A stretch of DNA of 64,000 nucleotides from Sanderia malayensis (GCA_013076295.1 RQOL01000699.1:5766001-5830000), one strand, 5' to 3'; positions 43,472 to 54,999 are shown, counted from the stretch's first letter. Translations and numbers: made by a program. The notes: generated from the sequence alone by a model not told the origin.

Positions 43472-44347
43472 ACTCCATTGGATACAATAGTCTGGATAAG
43501 AACAAGCTTGAATTTTCAAAATGGATGTTACAAAGATTTTGTTGTCACAGAAAGGAGCTAAGTTAACTTAATGCAGAACAAATAAAAAAAGAGGGTTCAG
43601 AAGATAAGGGTGATAATAATGACATTATCAAAACTCTGTGCGTTTTTTGAACTACAATATGATAATTTTTTTGTTCTTGAACTCTTGATGCCACCATATT
43701 AGTGTTGCCTTTAACTTTTAGCAACGTCTATTGTTTTTTAGCTTCTTTTCAAAATTTGGCTTAACTTGGGTTTTTTATCATCTACTTGGCTTCGCGGGCT
43801 AATTGACATCTGGCAGCCCTGTCCCCGGGGACAAAAAGCCAGAAAAGGGATGAGACAGGAAGAAACTCTGTTAATGTAATCTAGGGTCGTTCTAACGTTC
43901 CTTTGAGATTTTTCAGCTTGTTCTTTTTGGCTTTAAGCTTGTTCTTGGGTGGTCCGCGGGCTGTCGCTATTGACGTATTTGTTTAACGTAAGTGAGAGCA
44001 TGCAAGAGAGTTTTGCTTCCAGAGGATTGAATTAGCGACATGACAAATGAACATTTATCGCAGGTTTACAGCCAGAAGACTTTGTTCGCTTCATTTTTGC
44101 TTGTGATCAACAAAGAATTTGGCGCAAGTTTTGGTACCAATACGTATAATGTGCAAGGTTAATTAGCATACTTTATGCCCTTTGGTGATAATTAAAAGCA
44201 TTTGCGTTTGAGAATCAGTTAGTTTCGATTGAGAGATTACTAAACAAATAACACATAACAGCTTTGTCTGATCGTTGAACTACATCAACGGTCAAGACAT
44301 TATAATACGCATGCGCTGCTTTACACTAGCCTGAGCCTGACGACAGA
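43472..44347. other. Non-coding stretch
   Basis: No gene recognised between the hAT fragment and the right arm. A ctccccggggac-like palindrome near 43826 is the only structure noted. Confidence 0.45.
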
Positions 44348-44643
44348 CAGCCTGATCACATCACAAATATGAACATAATGACCATATGCACTCTGCAATC
44401 AGATATGAACGTTGTGTTCATATTTGGTATACGTGTTTAAAGTGCTTTTTTTACATGAAGTACATAGTATGGTGGGTGGTTGCACAGATTATTCTTCTTC
44501 TGTTATTTTTGTAATGGCGGTGATTGGCCTAGTTGCGAATTGTACATTGTATTGTAGGTAGTATTAAATGATTTTTATGTAGAGTTGTAAATTATTGGAT
44601 TCGCATTTAAATAATAGAACATTTTTGAAGAAGTTCAAGCATT

Positions 44644-44826
44644 TTGGCTTTTTCCAAGAGCTGGGTGAATGGGCAAATAATGCTTTACCTCCTGCACAAA
44701 AAGCGAAACGAAGAACTGATAAAGAAATCCCACAAGTTCATTGAGGTTAATAGAGATGTTGAAATTAGACATTACAATGGGAAAATCCTGCAAGGGTTTA
44801 CAAACGTGGAAAGGCTACTGGGATAA
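44644..44826 (+). other. 60-codon conserved frame in right arm
   Basis: Same frame as 17580-17762 with two residue differences (K to I, M to R). No recognised domain. Confidence 0.25.
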
Positions 44827-45705
44827 AAGAATCCAATGGTATAATTACACCTAATTTAATTTCTAATAAGCTTAGATACATAAACATAACCTAATAATAG
44901 GAAGCAAAACCTCTTTAATTTTAATTGAGTGATAAACGTGTTTTGACACTTTTAAGCAGGCTCTGATGCAAGTTATAGTGATAGTTTTGATGAAATACCG
45001 GAACACATTGATTATTCCTTCTATAGGCAAACACATACTTTATAATACATTTTTTGTATTGATTTAATTTGTTCAATTTCACATTGATGGTTGCTTTGAA
45101 CATGAAACTATGAGTAACACCAAAGTTGGGTTTTTCTATTCTCATGCTGCAAAAGTGCAAACATTGATAGACTACCCAGCTCTTCTTCCTGATATCAAGT
45201 GAATTTCTTGTAGCGACACCAAGCTCAATGCACAATTGCATGTCAGGGTATTCATGGCAAATCATTGATGTAGCATTTTATTTTGTCTTGATGTCTAGTG
45301 TTTAGGCTTACAAGTGCTTAAATTGTAAATATTCCTATCTCAAACTATTCATGGAAGCTTATTGTGGAACTGGAAATTTGAAAAAAGAAACACAGTGGCA
45401 AATGATAAAGAAATCATTGAATGAAAGTTGGCCTTAAGGCAGAGAATGCTTACTTCAACATAATATGCTTGATTAGTGATTGCATCCCAGATAATGCTGC
45501 CATTTGCAGAAACTGCAGCATTCTTGGTGCAAGTATTTGGTGCATGTCATTCCTTAAGCTTCTTTGCACTGAATGCGAGAGTAAACTTCATTGAAAGTTA
45601 GCTTTTCTCAAGAGACAGTTTTGGCTTAATGGCTACTTCCAACAAATAGGAAATGGATTTACAGTAGTTGAGAGAGTGATATTTGTATAGTTGGTCTTGT
45701 AATTA

Positions 45706-45864
45706 CAGTCTACTCTCGATAAGTGGAACTTTCGTTTATTGGAATCAATTTCCCCGGTCCCTTGGATTTGCATTAAGAAACCTATAATTCGGATAAGTGG
45801 AACATTCGATAAGTGGGACCATTTTTTCGGTTCCGTGCAGGTTCCATTTACCGAGAGTATACTG
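45706..45864. mobile_element. pogo/Tc1-type MITE, right arm copy
   Basis: 159 bp, flanked by TA. Same element, orientation mirrored, as in the left arm, with only a few substitutions (for example ccggggaa against caggagaa). Confidence 0.8.
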
Positions 45865-46277
45865 TAATCAATTGAGCAGCGAAATTGCTCGGTAAACTCG
45901 GTAAGCCGGTCAGTAAATCTCGTAACGCACCTATGTTACATTTTCAGTTCTTTAGGTTGTTAGACATTCTGAAAGCTATCGTGTTTCTCAGATACGTCAA
46001 GAAATAGAGTAAAGCCGAGGAAATCAATGTTTTCAAGGAAGATTGCTTTGAAACATGTGATTGAAAAATATAACACCACAACGAAGCTGGCAAGCAATGC
46101 AATACTGCGTTGATGTCATTTATAGAGACGTCATTTGTGGCAAATTTCCCTGGAATAATGAGGGTGGTTCGTTTCAATGATTGACTTGAATTACCTTTGT
46201 GTATTTATTTTTCTCCATTGTAATGTTCTCTTGCTGTGACATTTTAGATCTTTTAGAAAATGATGTCCCCGTATTCC

Positions 46278-46587
46278 TTTGCTTTAGATATGCATCTTTT
46301 ATGTGCGAAATTGTTCCTGTTTTGCTAATTACACAAAATAGCAGCATGGTGCAGGTATCAGGGGGATCAAAATTTTGAAGACGGGGGTTACATATTGATG
46401 TTAACCCTATTACCACCGGGAATGCAAAAGGTGCCCGCGGCAAATTAAAATGCTCTGCGGCTGAGGAAAATGAATTATCAAACTAGAACCTTTTCGAATT
46501 TTCCTCAATGTTACCAGAACACCTAATACGAATATGTTAATGCCTTAAAATATATCCTAATAGCATTAAAGCGATCATACCCAAGTT
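46278..46587. other. Non-coding stretch
   Basis: Nothing recognised between the right arm and the minus-strand pseudogene. Confidence 0.4.
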
Positions 46588-47130
46588 TTACAAGAAGTCC
46601 TCATCACTGTCACTACATTCTTCGTCCTCACCATCATCACTGCTCTCGTCATTACTCTCTACGCCAACTAAAATTTGTTCTACCTCTTCAGGGAAAGCCG
46701 CATCCACCCAGACTATTTTTCCGTCCGCTGACCATCCGTTTCGCTCAATATCTGCAAAGTCAATGTTCGCTTGAAGGCAAGATCTCCACACTTTTGCTAT
46801 GTAGTTTGATCGCTGGCAGTGCAACTGCAACGATTGCCGACATGGTGGCAACAGCGACAAATCTTGAATCTTTCCTTTCTTTTCATATCCATTTTTAAAG
46901 ATTTCGTAGCGAACTGCATTCACATCTTTCTTCTTCTTACCGAAAATATGACAGACGTATTCTTCCAATCTTAATAGCAGCTCTTCATCTATACTCCACT
47001 GAGCCCCTAGCTGCGAAAAAGTGTGAACGAACCTGTTATTCTTTTCAATGACTTTCCAACAGTGACTTTTTGACTTTCGAAAGAAGGAAGAGACGTTGCG
47101 TTGTTTTTTCTGTTCGTTCTGTTGCTATGA
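46588..47130 (-). pseudogene. Second zinc-binding/PIN-like family copy, C-terminal fragment
   Basis: Minus-strand relative of the gene at 41.5-42.6 kb. In the order of translation: VSSFFRKSKSHCWKVIEKN, SQLGAQWSIDEELLLRLEE, LSLLPPCRQSLQLHCQRSNY, and an acidic serine-rich tail ending at the stop 46588-46590. A phase change lies near 46975-47010. Nothing of the N-terminal or central blocks is seen upstream, so it is a fragment or a gene whose other exons are unrecognised. Confidence 0.7.
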
Positions 47131-47294
47131 AAAAGATAATAGCCACATAAAAGACTTTTATCATCAAATCGAGCCCCAAAGAGGCTAAAAAGATTTTGAA
47201 CCGAATACTCCGTCATAAACAAGGACTATATCTAAATAGTATCTTTACGTCTGATCATTTTCCGGTTGAAGTAAATAGTATGATTTTCTTTTAG

Positions 47295-47581
47295 ATGACG
47301 ATCTAGCCTGCTTCAGTGCTGCACTGCTGGCGAAAAGAAGCAAAAAGCAGGTTCTGGAAACATTCGATTCTATCAAATCAACAGGAGAAAAAAATCCTGA
47401 TTTGCTTATCGTGAGAGATATCAGGTCCAGCCAATATTATGTTATGATTATGGACAATGCTTACGATGCCGCACTGATGTCCTCATTTCCATTGTTAATA
47501 AAAGCCGCATTTATTTTTTACTGCAAGTACAACGACGAGAAGTTTCCACTGTATGGAATAGTAGAGCGGGTATGGCTATTT
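47295..47581 (+). other. Possible exon of a transposon-like or unknown protein
   Basis: After an acceptor-like cttttag there is one open phase with DLACFSAALLAKRSKKQVLE and, later, SSFPLLIKAAFIFYCKYNDE followed by KFPLYGIVERVW. The last part is reminiscent of a short block (Y..FD..YP) in uncharacterised cnidarian transposon-associated proteins. The match is weak. Confidence 0.3.
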
Positions 47582-48329
47582 ATAGCATTAACCCCGCTCC
47601 CAACAATAGCAGACAATTTTTTTAAGAAAGTTAAATATTTATTTTGGTTTTATAGTGTTTTAAATTTTCTTAATGTTTCAGTTCTGTTGATATTTATTTA
47701 ACGGTTCCTTATCTTTTGGCTTACTTTTATTATTTTTCATTCTTTTGTAAATATAGTAAATTAAGTTATTCAATGATTCGATTTTCAAGCTTAATTGGTC
47801 TTCTCGTATCAATCTTGTTCTTTCTGCTTCTTTCTGCTGCCGGCTGCCAATATTGAAATAAATATCCAAACAATACATAAGTACCTCCTTCAAAATCCGA
47901 AATCTTCACAACGGCTTGCTTTAATCAAATTATCATTACCTTAAACGCAATGAATACCTCTCGCTCCAAATAAAAAATGACCGTTTTAATTAGATGCTCA
48001 AAAGAAACATAAAAAACAGAGATAGGACGCAGAACATAACGTTTTTCCCCACCCACCAAGATCAGCTAAAGCTCTAGACTTGCGGAAGCCAGACATGCTC
48101 GCTTGTGCGCGCGCATCGCGAGTCATAAATGTGCTTCACTTTTTGTATTTTTTGCCACTATGACAATTAATTCTGATATCTTCCTATATTCTAAACAATA
48201 CTGGCATAGCTTACTTTGTTAATAACTTACACTACTCGTTATGTGAGAAAAAATGGTAAATATTTTAATTAAAACATGTGGATTCAAGTTTCTCAAATTT
48301 CAATATTCGCTTGTCAGCAGATTACTTCT
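47582..48329. other. Non-coding stretch
   Basis: AT-rich, no gene recognised. It forms the 3' flank of the gene at 48359-51880. Confidence 0.5.
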
Positions 48330-48335
48330 TTTATT
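48330..48335 (-). promoter_or_regulatory. Poly(A) signal of the 1173-codon gene
   Basis: AATAAA on the minus strand, 23 bases after the stop codon. This would give a very short 3' UTR. Another AATAAA falls inside the last codons (about 48366). Confidence 0.5.
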
Positions 48336-48358
48336 CATTTTTGCTCCACTTTGCATGC

Positions 48359-51300
48359 TTACTCCTTTATTCCTTCCTTCTTCTTGTTCTTCTTCTTCTT
48401 TGAAACAGTTGAAGGCTTCTTGACTTTGCACAACCTGATAGCAGCCTTGAGAGGTGTATTGGCAACTTCTGGGATGTTTTCAAACGTGGGAGCCTGCAAC
48501 TTGATCTTCCATAAAGAGAACACTGAAGGGTTGACATCGTTGTCATCAGGTTTCAGAGAAACAGGGCAGAGTTCAGGAAGACTGCTTGAATATGGATTGT
48601 CGATTGTATCTTGTCTGCAAGAATCTGCATTTTCTTGGTATGTGAATATGTATCTCCGGTTTGGCTGCAATCCATAACGGTCTGACTCATCTTCAAAAAA
48701 CAATGGTGCTGAATGCCTGGCTGTGATTTTGAACCGAATTTCACGTTCTGTTGACGAACGACGTGATCTCATTAAATTTAGTGAAACATCTTTTCGTCCT
48801 TGCTCTGGTACAAATGAACTGGCACTCTTTATCACTTTCTTTTTGGTAAGAAAACTCTTTTTCATTAAGGATCGTTCAGCTTCAGATTTTGTGATCTTGA
48901 TTTTAGACTGACCACTCTGTTGTTTATTGGAAATCTTTTTTCTTGAACCAGGTGTTCCATCACTTGGAAGAAACAACTCGAATGCTGTTACATAGATTGC
49001 AGTATCTCTGGCATCTGCATTTGTAATCCATTTATGTCTTAGAAGCCAATCGATATTTGGAATTTTAAATGGGATTTCTTCGCCACTATACAGTCTTGTA
49101 ATGTTGATAAAGCCACTCTTGTCTTCATTATTTGAATCAGTAGTAGGAATTTCGACAAATTTAAACGATTCAGGGGTACACGAGGCTGGACTGAATGCGA
49201 TAACTCTGCTGATATCATTTTGTTCCAACGAATGTAGGGCATTGGGGCAAACTGATGGCATTTCCCCGGCATTTTTGAATTCCAAATAGTTACAATATTG
49301 TGAGAGTATCTGAGTGGTGTGCATTCTGTATATAAGAAAAAAGTTCAGCATGGCTTCATTCAGGTTTACAGCTTCATTGTCACTCTCGTCCGTGAGATCT
49401 TCTTCGCCGATGACGCGAAGATTGGTATCAAGTCTTCGTGAAAAAAACTTAGACTGGTAGGCTCTTACTGCTGTGGCAAGGGTTTCCATCAGATCGAATT
49501 GATAGTCGTAAATCTCGGAAAAAGTTTCAACAAGTTTGTTTATTTTTGCATGTGTTGTCAAACAGTCACCTTTGTTTGCAAAAATAGATTCGACAACACC
49601 AGAGGCCGCAGTCCCTCCTGCAAACATTGTGTCGCATCCTTCTTCAATAAATGCTTCCCAACTTCCTTCCATTGCAGCAATTTCTTGCCTTTGTACCTTA
49701 GGATCATATTCGGCATATTTATTAAGAAATTCAGTTGTCTTCTCCGTGAAGGCTTCGTTGTCATCCACTTGGTTCGGAAGGTCAGTAACAATGGTCCTGA
49801 CGTTTTCAATAAAATCGTTATTTTCGGATATCCTTTTAGCGACGCTTGTTGTCTGATCTACGACAGCCCCAAACAATCTTTTCAAAGCCTCTGATCTCAT
49901 CACATTCACAACACTTTGAGCAAGATCGTTTACACTGTCAATAACAGCTCCTGGGTCAGGATCAAGTGGATTGCATGCAAATGCACTTTTTACAACCAGC
50001 TCTCCTGCTCGTTGCACAGTGTCTACCATATTTGCCAATAAAGAACCGTTTATGATCCCCATCAGACGTTCCTCTAGGTCAGGTTTCAGCTCATTAATTT
50101 GGTCATCAAATCCTGTCAATCTTCCTGCAATAAAAGCAATGTCAGCATTTGCCTTTCTTTCGTCAAAGTCTGCAATTCCTTGGAAGTATTCTTCAAGAGC
50201 AGAGAATCTTCTTCCCGTATCTTGTGATACAAAGGTTTTGATTTCATCTGCCCATTCAGCAAGATTAGCTTTTATTTCCAGTGTTTGTTGCTCGATCTGT
50301 GTTGAAATAGATGCTAATTGCGCACTTTGAAGCAAGGTCTTGTAGTCAAACTGAGTACTTATTACTTTAGTGTTCAATGGAGCCCTTTTCTGTGAGTTCA
50401 TGAAAACAAATATTTCTCGAAGCATGTTATTAAACAAGCAGGGTATTCTTGATTTCAGATCATTGAAGAATTCAGAGCAGCGTTGACCTTGGGTTGTCTG
50501 CAAAGTGTCAGGGGCAGGCATTGATTTTGTGTACTGGTCTAGTCCTTCAATGTCATTTTGCTTCACGTAAAAGTAAATTCTTTCAAAAGAATCTATAACA
50601 AACTCCCTTGTTTGAGCAGTTGTATATTCTATGTAACTTTTCGTTTTAGTTGCAATAAGACCTACCAAAATAGCGCTTCTAATATCCAAAGTTCTTCGTT
50701 CGCCCCAATTTCCACTTTTAACTGCTGATATTAAATCATTTGCATGTTTTGAAACACTATAAAAGATACATTCCAATCCATCAGGAATATCATTCGTTGG
50801 GTCGTTGCACTCGGCTTCGCTTCTCGTCTGGAGGTGTGTGGAGTGGCTCAATAGGCTCTCCAGCTCTCCTTCAGTTTTGCTTACAACATTATCGAACAAT
50901 ATTTGCAGATATCTTTGCATTCTCTCACGGACAACATCGTCATCGGCAATGGAAGGAAAAATTCCCCTAACCTCTGCAGGGATAACCAGCCACAGCATTG
51001 CTATTACTTCTCTTGTTCTGGGAATTTGAGTTTCAAAGTTCCAACTAAATGTATCTGTGTCTTCAATCATTGCAGCAACAATACTGAATATACGCTTGAT
51101 TGTACAAACAAATTCATCATTGCTGTCACCACAAGCTTCCGAAAAATCTTCCTTAACCCACCCCAGTTGCTCAAGAAATAGCTTCAGGTATTCCATGTTA
51201 TTTGTACGAACGTAATAATAGACACGATCAACAATTTTGGATTTGAGTTGTTCACGATGCTCCTTAGCTTTTTCTGTCATTGTGCCAAGAGAGGAGTGAT

Positions 51301-51880
51301 AGAAGAAAATTTGACACACAATTTCAATTTCGTTATCAAAAGCGTTGCCCCAGTTGGTGTCTGGTGGTGGCGGGTTGAAAAATCCTGTCCAGCGCTTGAG
51401 CCAGTTACTTTCTCCCGGTCTTGTAAGATCTATCTTTCCTTTAAGTTGTCTCAGAAATTCTTTCATGGAGCACCAGTGTTCTTTGTTGTAGCAATCGTAA
51501 GGGAACGCATCAGTACTGTAATCTGTATCATGATTTGTGCAGATTTCGTCTATTCCACCCAATAAATCATTTACTTCTCTGCTAAAGGTATTCCATTCGT
51601 GAAAGCCTCCTGGTATGTTACTTATTATATTGTATAAGTAATTGTTAAAAGCTTTCATCATTAATACACCATCAAATTCACCCTGATAAACCGAAAGGTA
51701 ACGAAAGTCCAAAGAATCACGACGACGGTTTACAAACATTCTGACCTCTTTACCAGTGCTTGATTTCCTACATGTCTCGGGGAATGTAGTTGCCAAGGCT
51801 GTGGCATGTATTACAATGAGAATGTAAAACAATAATGCCCTACTCAGGACTGGAGCCATGACTTGAACAGACTGTTGCAC
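48359..51880 (-). CDS. Predicted secreted protein of unknown family, 1173 residues, intronless
   Basis: One uninterrupted frame of 1173 codons. Two nearby starts exist: Met1 and Met8; from Met8 a hydrophobic stretch (LSRALLFYILIVIHATALA) forms a clear signal peptide, so the protein is probably secreted or lumenal. No other membrane segment is obvious. The middle (about 520-760) is helical and charged, suggestive of coiled coils. Cysteines are scattered in pairs in the N-terminal half. The last 150 residues are basic and end in a run of lysines. I do not recognise the family. Length, uninterrupted coding and a poly(A) signal argue for a functional host gene; absence of introns could mean a retrogene. 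Confidence 0.8.
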   Translation of the reverse strand: MQQSVQVMAPVLSRALLFYILIVIHATALATTFPETCRKSSTGKEVRMFVNRRRDSLDFRYLSVYQGEFDGVLMMKAFNNYLYNIISNIPGGFHEWNTFSREVNDLLGGIDEICTNHDTDYSTDAFPYDCYNKEHWCSMKEFLRQLKGKIDLTRPGESNWLKRWTGFFNPPPPDTNWGNAFDNEIEIVCQIFFYHSSLGTMTEKAKEHREQLKSKIVDRVYYYVRTNNMEYLKLFLEQLGWVKEDFSEACGDSNDEFVCTIKRIFSIVAAMIEDTDTFSWNFETQIPRTREVIAMLWLVIPAEVRGIFPSIADDDVVRERMQRYLQILFDNVVSKTEGELESLLSHSTHLQTRSEAECNDPTNDIPDGLECIFYSVSKHANDLISAVKSGNWGERRTLDIRSAILVGLIATKTKSYIEYTTAQTREFVIDSFERIYFYVKQNDIEGLDQYTKSMPAPDTLQTTQGQRCSEFFNDLKSRIPCLFNNMLREIFVFMNSQKRAPLNTKVISTQFDYKTLLQSAQLASISTQIEQQTLEIKANLAEWADEIKTFVSQDTGRRFSALEEYFQGIADFDERKANADIAFIAGRLTGFDDQINELKPDLEERLMGIINGSLLANMVDTVQRAGELVVKSAFACNPLDPDPGAVIDSVNDLAQSVVNVMRSEALKRLFGAVVDQTTSVAKRISENNDFIENVRTIVTDLPNQVDDNEAFTEKTTEFLNKYAEYDPKVQRQEIAAMEGSWEAFIEEGCDTMFAGGTAASGVVESIFANKGDCLTTHAKINKLVETFSEIYDYQFDLMETLATAVRAYQSKFFSRRLDTNLRVIGEEDLTDESDNEAVNLNEAMLNFFLIYRMHTTQILSQYCNYLEFKNAGEMPSVCPNALHSLEQNDISRVIAFSPASCTPESFKFVEIPTTDSNNEDKSGFINITRLYSGEEIPFKIPNIDWLLRHKWITNADARDTAIYVTAFELFLPSDGTPGSRKKISNKQQSGQSKIKITKSEAERSLMKKSFLTKKKVIKSASSFVPEQGRKDVSLNLMRSRRSSTEREIRFKITARHSAPLFFEDESDRYGLQPNRRYIFTYQENADSCRQDTIDNPYSSSLPELCPVSLKPDDNDVNPSVFSLWKIKLQAPTFENIPEVANTPLKAAIRLCKVKKPSTVSKKKKNKKKEGIKE

Positions 51881-52113
51881 AGCTTGGAGTTAGCAATGAT
51901 GTAGTCCAAAAGTCCAATGTCGGTTCTAGAAAAATAGAAATTAATTCTCAGATTCGAAAGTAAATAGCTACACCAGAGAAGATACATAAGTTAGAATAAA
52001 AGAAGGAATAGAAAACATAAAGTTTAAATTATTTCTTAGTAAGCAGTTGGTGTAATAAGCAACTAGGTTCAAATGAGGTCAGGTGAGGCTATTTATCCCG
52101 ACATTTCCCCGGG

Positions 52114-52120
52114 TTATATA
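52114..52120 (-). promoter_or_regulatory. Possible TATA box of the 1173-codon gene
   Basis: TATATAA on the minus strand, about 235 bases upstream of the start codon, in a locally GC-richer setting (cccggggaaatg follows). Only a motif match. Confidence 0.3.
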
Positions 52121-52269
52121 CAGAAACAAGGACCAGTGTTTTCTGTTCATATCGGACAAGATTTTAAGCCGAGCTGGTTAACCTTTTTCGCAAGTTTTGC
52201 ATACAAAAAATGGTGCACTTCAGAAATTTTTTAAGCTATTTTACTGAATTAACGGAGCTACACTTTGTC

Positions 52270-52360
52270 GTGTGAAAAAGAATAACTCGTTTGTGTAAAA
52301 AATAATTCATTCCAGCTTTAAAAGTCCATAAATTTTTTTATTTGAATCATTTGCACAGGC
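52270..52360 (+). repeat. AT-rich dispersed repeat, copy 2
   Basis: Same orientation as 19015-19095, sharing gtttgtgtaaaaaat and tatttgaatcatttgcaca. Confidence 0.55.
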
Positions 52361-52704
52361 ATAGTTGTTTTTGTCATTGTCATGATAACAAATCACCATA
52401 GGTATTCATACTTTCATTCCTAATATTTTAAAGTCACTTCCTCTTGTTCGCAATCACTTCTTCTACAGCTATAAATTCACAGTTTACCTTCACTTTTCAC
52501 TCTCTTCCACATTTGGCCAGCTAGTAAGCTCTTATCTTGTTTTCTATATATTTTCTCGTTTCATTTATGTTTTGCTTGCTTAAGTTCTGTTTACTTTAAT
52601 GAATTTGATCTAGTATTTATTAATCTTAATTAGTTTTTAAGTCATCATCATTACGTGCTTTAGAATGGAATTCCACGACTGCGCAGTTTAGCCCTAAAAC
52701 TTAT

Positions 52705-52856
52705 GTGGTTGAAGTGAAGATGGCGAAGACAGAGACGGTGACCTTGATTTTGGAAGTAAAGGTAGTGACACTAAAAGTGTTGAGAAAATGACTTGAATGA
52801 TCTATTTGATCCAGACATTTTTTAGTTTTTAGTTTAATATATTTACATTTTAGAAA
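52705..52856 (+). repeat. Mosaic repeat A, copy 1
   Basis: Shares gaatgatctatttga, cagacatt.tttagttttta and acattttagaaa with the reverse complement of 53733-53905, and partly with 56412-56614. Confidence 0.65.
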
Positions 52857-52861
52857 GGATA

Positions 52862-53312
52862 GCTCTAATCGCTGGACCCCACAACCTGGTGACTCGCGGA
52901 GCCACGACCCAAAATACGACCCATGTTTTTAAAACTGCCCAAATTGCATTATTTTTTACTGCAATTATTGTATCGAAGTCAAAGGCCCCGTTGTGAAGTA
53001 TGAAACGCAGTTTGGTGAGCAGATGAACAGAAATAAATGCTTTTCGAGTGAGCAATTTTGTCGAAAAACGCATATGGTCGCTACAAATCACTAAGGTAAT
53101 CGAATTCCTGTGGAGCCACGACATTGACATTTGCACGACATCTGAAACCACCGGTAGTAAGAGAAAATAATTTTAAAGAATTTCATATAAATGCAGAAGG
53201 ACTATTCTGCTTTTGTAACGTCTGTGTTTGCTATCATCCATCAAATATAGCAAGAAAATGTGAATATTTCACAACATAACAACAGCTAAAGCAACGAAAC
53301 ATGGAAACCTTA
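52862..53312 (+). repeat. Mosaic repeat B, copy 1
   Basis: Reverse complement of 54590-54886 in two blocks (52862-53081 and 53224-53312). Examples are attgtatcgaagtcaaagg, gtatgaaacgcagttt and atcatccatcaaatatagca. The intervening 140 bases lack a counterpart and may be a later insertion. Confidence 0.7.
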
Positions 53313-53624
53313 TGAACGTCATCATGCTCATCATAATAATCGTCATCATTATTGTTATTATTGCAGTGCACCCTGCAGTGCGCAGTTATATTGAGTCCTT
53401 GACTTCTAGAAAACAAGTTTTCTATGGGATGCAAATGGGCCTTAGTTACCCGAGGTTTGAGTTACTGCTGGCCCGTCTTATCGTGATATTGCTGTTTTTA
53501 TGAATATTATTTCTTTTCGAATTTACTTCATTTATCTTTATCAAGTAAGAACACATTCCACCAAAATTGTCACAATACACAACTACTCAAATCAACTTCT
53601 TGATAACAGCCGACAAACGAAATT
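53313..53624. other. Spacer inside the mosaic repeat region
   Basis: AT-rich with a (tca/tta)n-like simple stretch at 53315-53370. No gene seen. Confidence 0.4.
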
Positions 53625-53905
53625 GAATCGAACACGTTTTATTCTGAACACAAACTATCGGTAACATGAACAAGAGAAGTATAACTAGAACTGGAAGCTG
53701 TAAGTCTTTATAAAGAGCTAAAAATAGTTGACTTTCTTATCTGCAATGGTTTCTAAAATGTAAAAATTTCAAACTAAAAACTAAACAATGTCTGGGTCAA
53801 GTAGATCATTCGAGTCACTCCTTTACTTCCATTCAAAGTCACCACCTCGTTCTCAATCTGTCTTCTTTTCGTGTCAAGCACGCTACGATGGAATGTCAGC
53901 CATGC
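53625..53905 (-). repeat. Mosaic repeat A, copy 2 (inverted)
   Basis: The reverse complement aligns with 52705-52856 and, in its other half, with 56412-56614 (ctctttataaaga, cagttctag, gttcagaataaaacgtg). Confidence 0.65.
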
Positions 53906-54589
53906 TGGCAACGGCTCTTTCTAAAAGGGGGAACGGCAATTACAGTTGTAAGACGGGTAGGGTGGTTATAGTTTATTCTATTAACTTGAATACTGCGTCA
54001 AAGAATAAAACTTTATATTTTGTGCAAACTTCAAAACCATCGGATATTCTTTGCTTCGCTTAGTTTCATTTGTCATGCTGTGGAAAATCCAGACAAAAGT
54101 TAACTTGGCCGAAACAAATAGAAAGGGATTCGTGCAGTCAAAAAGTTGAATTTAATACAGTTGTGAAAAAAGAGATGGAAGTTTGAGAACATTGCGAGTA
54201 AAAGAACACGAGAAAATGACAGTAAATGCACATATTTGAAGGTTAATAGTGGACCAGGCAATGTCTTTCTAGACGAAAAACGTAAATGGTGATGATGATG
54301 ACTGCGTAAATCCTGATATGCCAGATTAAGATAGTCTGCCTTTGGCAAGTCATTAACATACCGCAGGGAGGGAATATATTAACTTTCCTTGTTGATGAGC
54401 GTCAAAGCAGATCAAGCAATGAAAAATATCCATGCATAATTAACTCAAGTTAATAAATTTTATATGTTAACTAACATCAGATGCATTTCATCTTTGGGAC
54501 AAAATAGATCTACCCTATCCATTACACTTCTCAAGAATCCATCAAAAAATTTATAACTCTGTTTATGCTGTCGATGATTCACACAGAAA

Positions 54590-54886
54590 TTTCCATGCTT
54601 CGTTGCTTTAGCTGTTGTTGTGTTGTGATTTATTCACATTTTGTTGCTATATTTGATGGATGATAACAAGCACAGACGTGCGCGTTCTTCGACAAAACTG
54701 CTTACACGAAAAGCATTTATATAAGCGTTCATATGCTCACAAAACTGCGTTTCATACTTTATAACAGTGCCTTTGACTTCGATACAATAGTTACAGTGGA
54801 AAATAATGCAAAATGGGCAGGTTTTAAAACAGGGGTCGTAAATTGGATCATGGGTCCACAGGTCACCGGATAGTGGGGTCCAGCGA
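54590..54886 (-). repeat. Mosaic repeat B, copy 2 (inverted)
   Basis: Reverse complement of 52862-53312 without its 140-base internal segment. Confidence 0.7.
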
Positions 54887-54895
54887 TGAAATCTA

Positions 54896-54999
54896 CCCCA
54901 TTTGTGGTATACGGAAAAAAGAGGACCCAGAACCCAATGCGAGGAGCTAGGACCAGGGAAGAAAGACCCAGCACTAAGGACCCAGGACTCAGGACCCAA
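54896..54999 (+). repeat. GGACCCAG-rich repeat, copy 1
   Basis: Short tandem-like words ggacccag/ggacccaggactc after tatacggaaaaaagag. The reverse complement is at 56097-56200. Confidence 0.65.

Larger units (their letters stand above)
44348..46277 (-). repeat. Large inverted arm, right
   Basis: 1930 bp, reverse complement of 16121-18058. It contains the 63-bp palindrome (44365-44427), the 60-codon frame (44644-44826) and the pogo-type MITE (45706-45864) in mirrored order. The outer border at cccgtattcc (46277) meets unrelated sequence. Confidence 0.85.
51881..52704. other. Upstream region of the 1173-codon gene
   Basis: No coding sequence recognised. On the minus strand there is a TATATAA at 52114-52120 and an acceptor-like ttttctag near 51930, so a 5' UTR intron is possible. 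A dispersed AT-rich repeat lies at 52270-52360. Confidence 0.45.

Noticed and set aside
48276..51565. Several plus-strand frames of 60-130 codons
   Set aside because: They lie antisense to the 1173-codon gene and show no independent domains.
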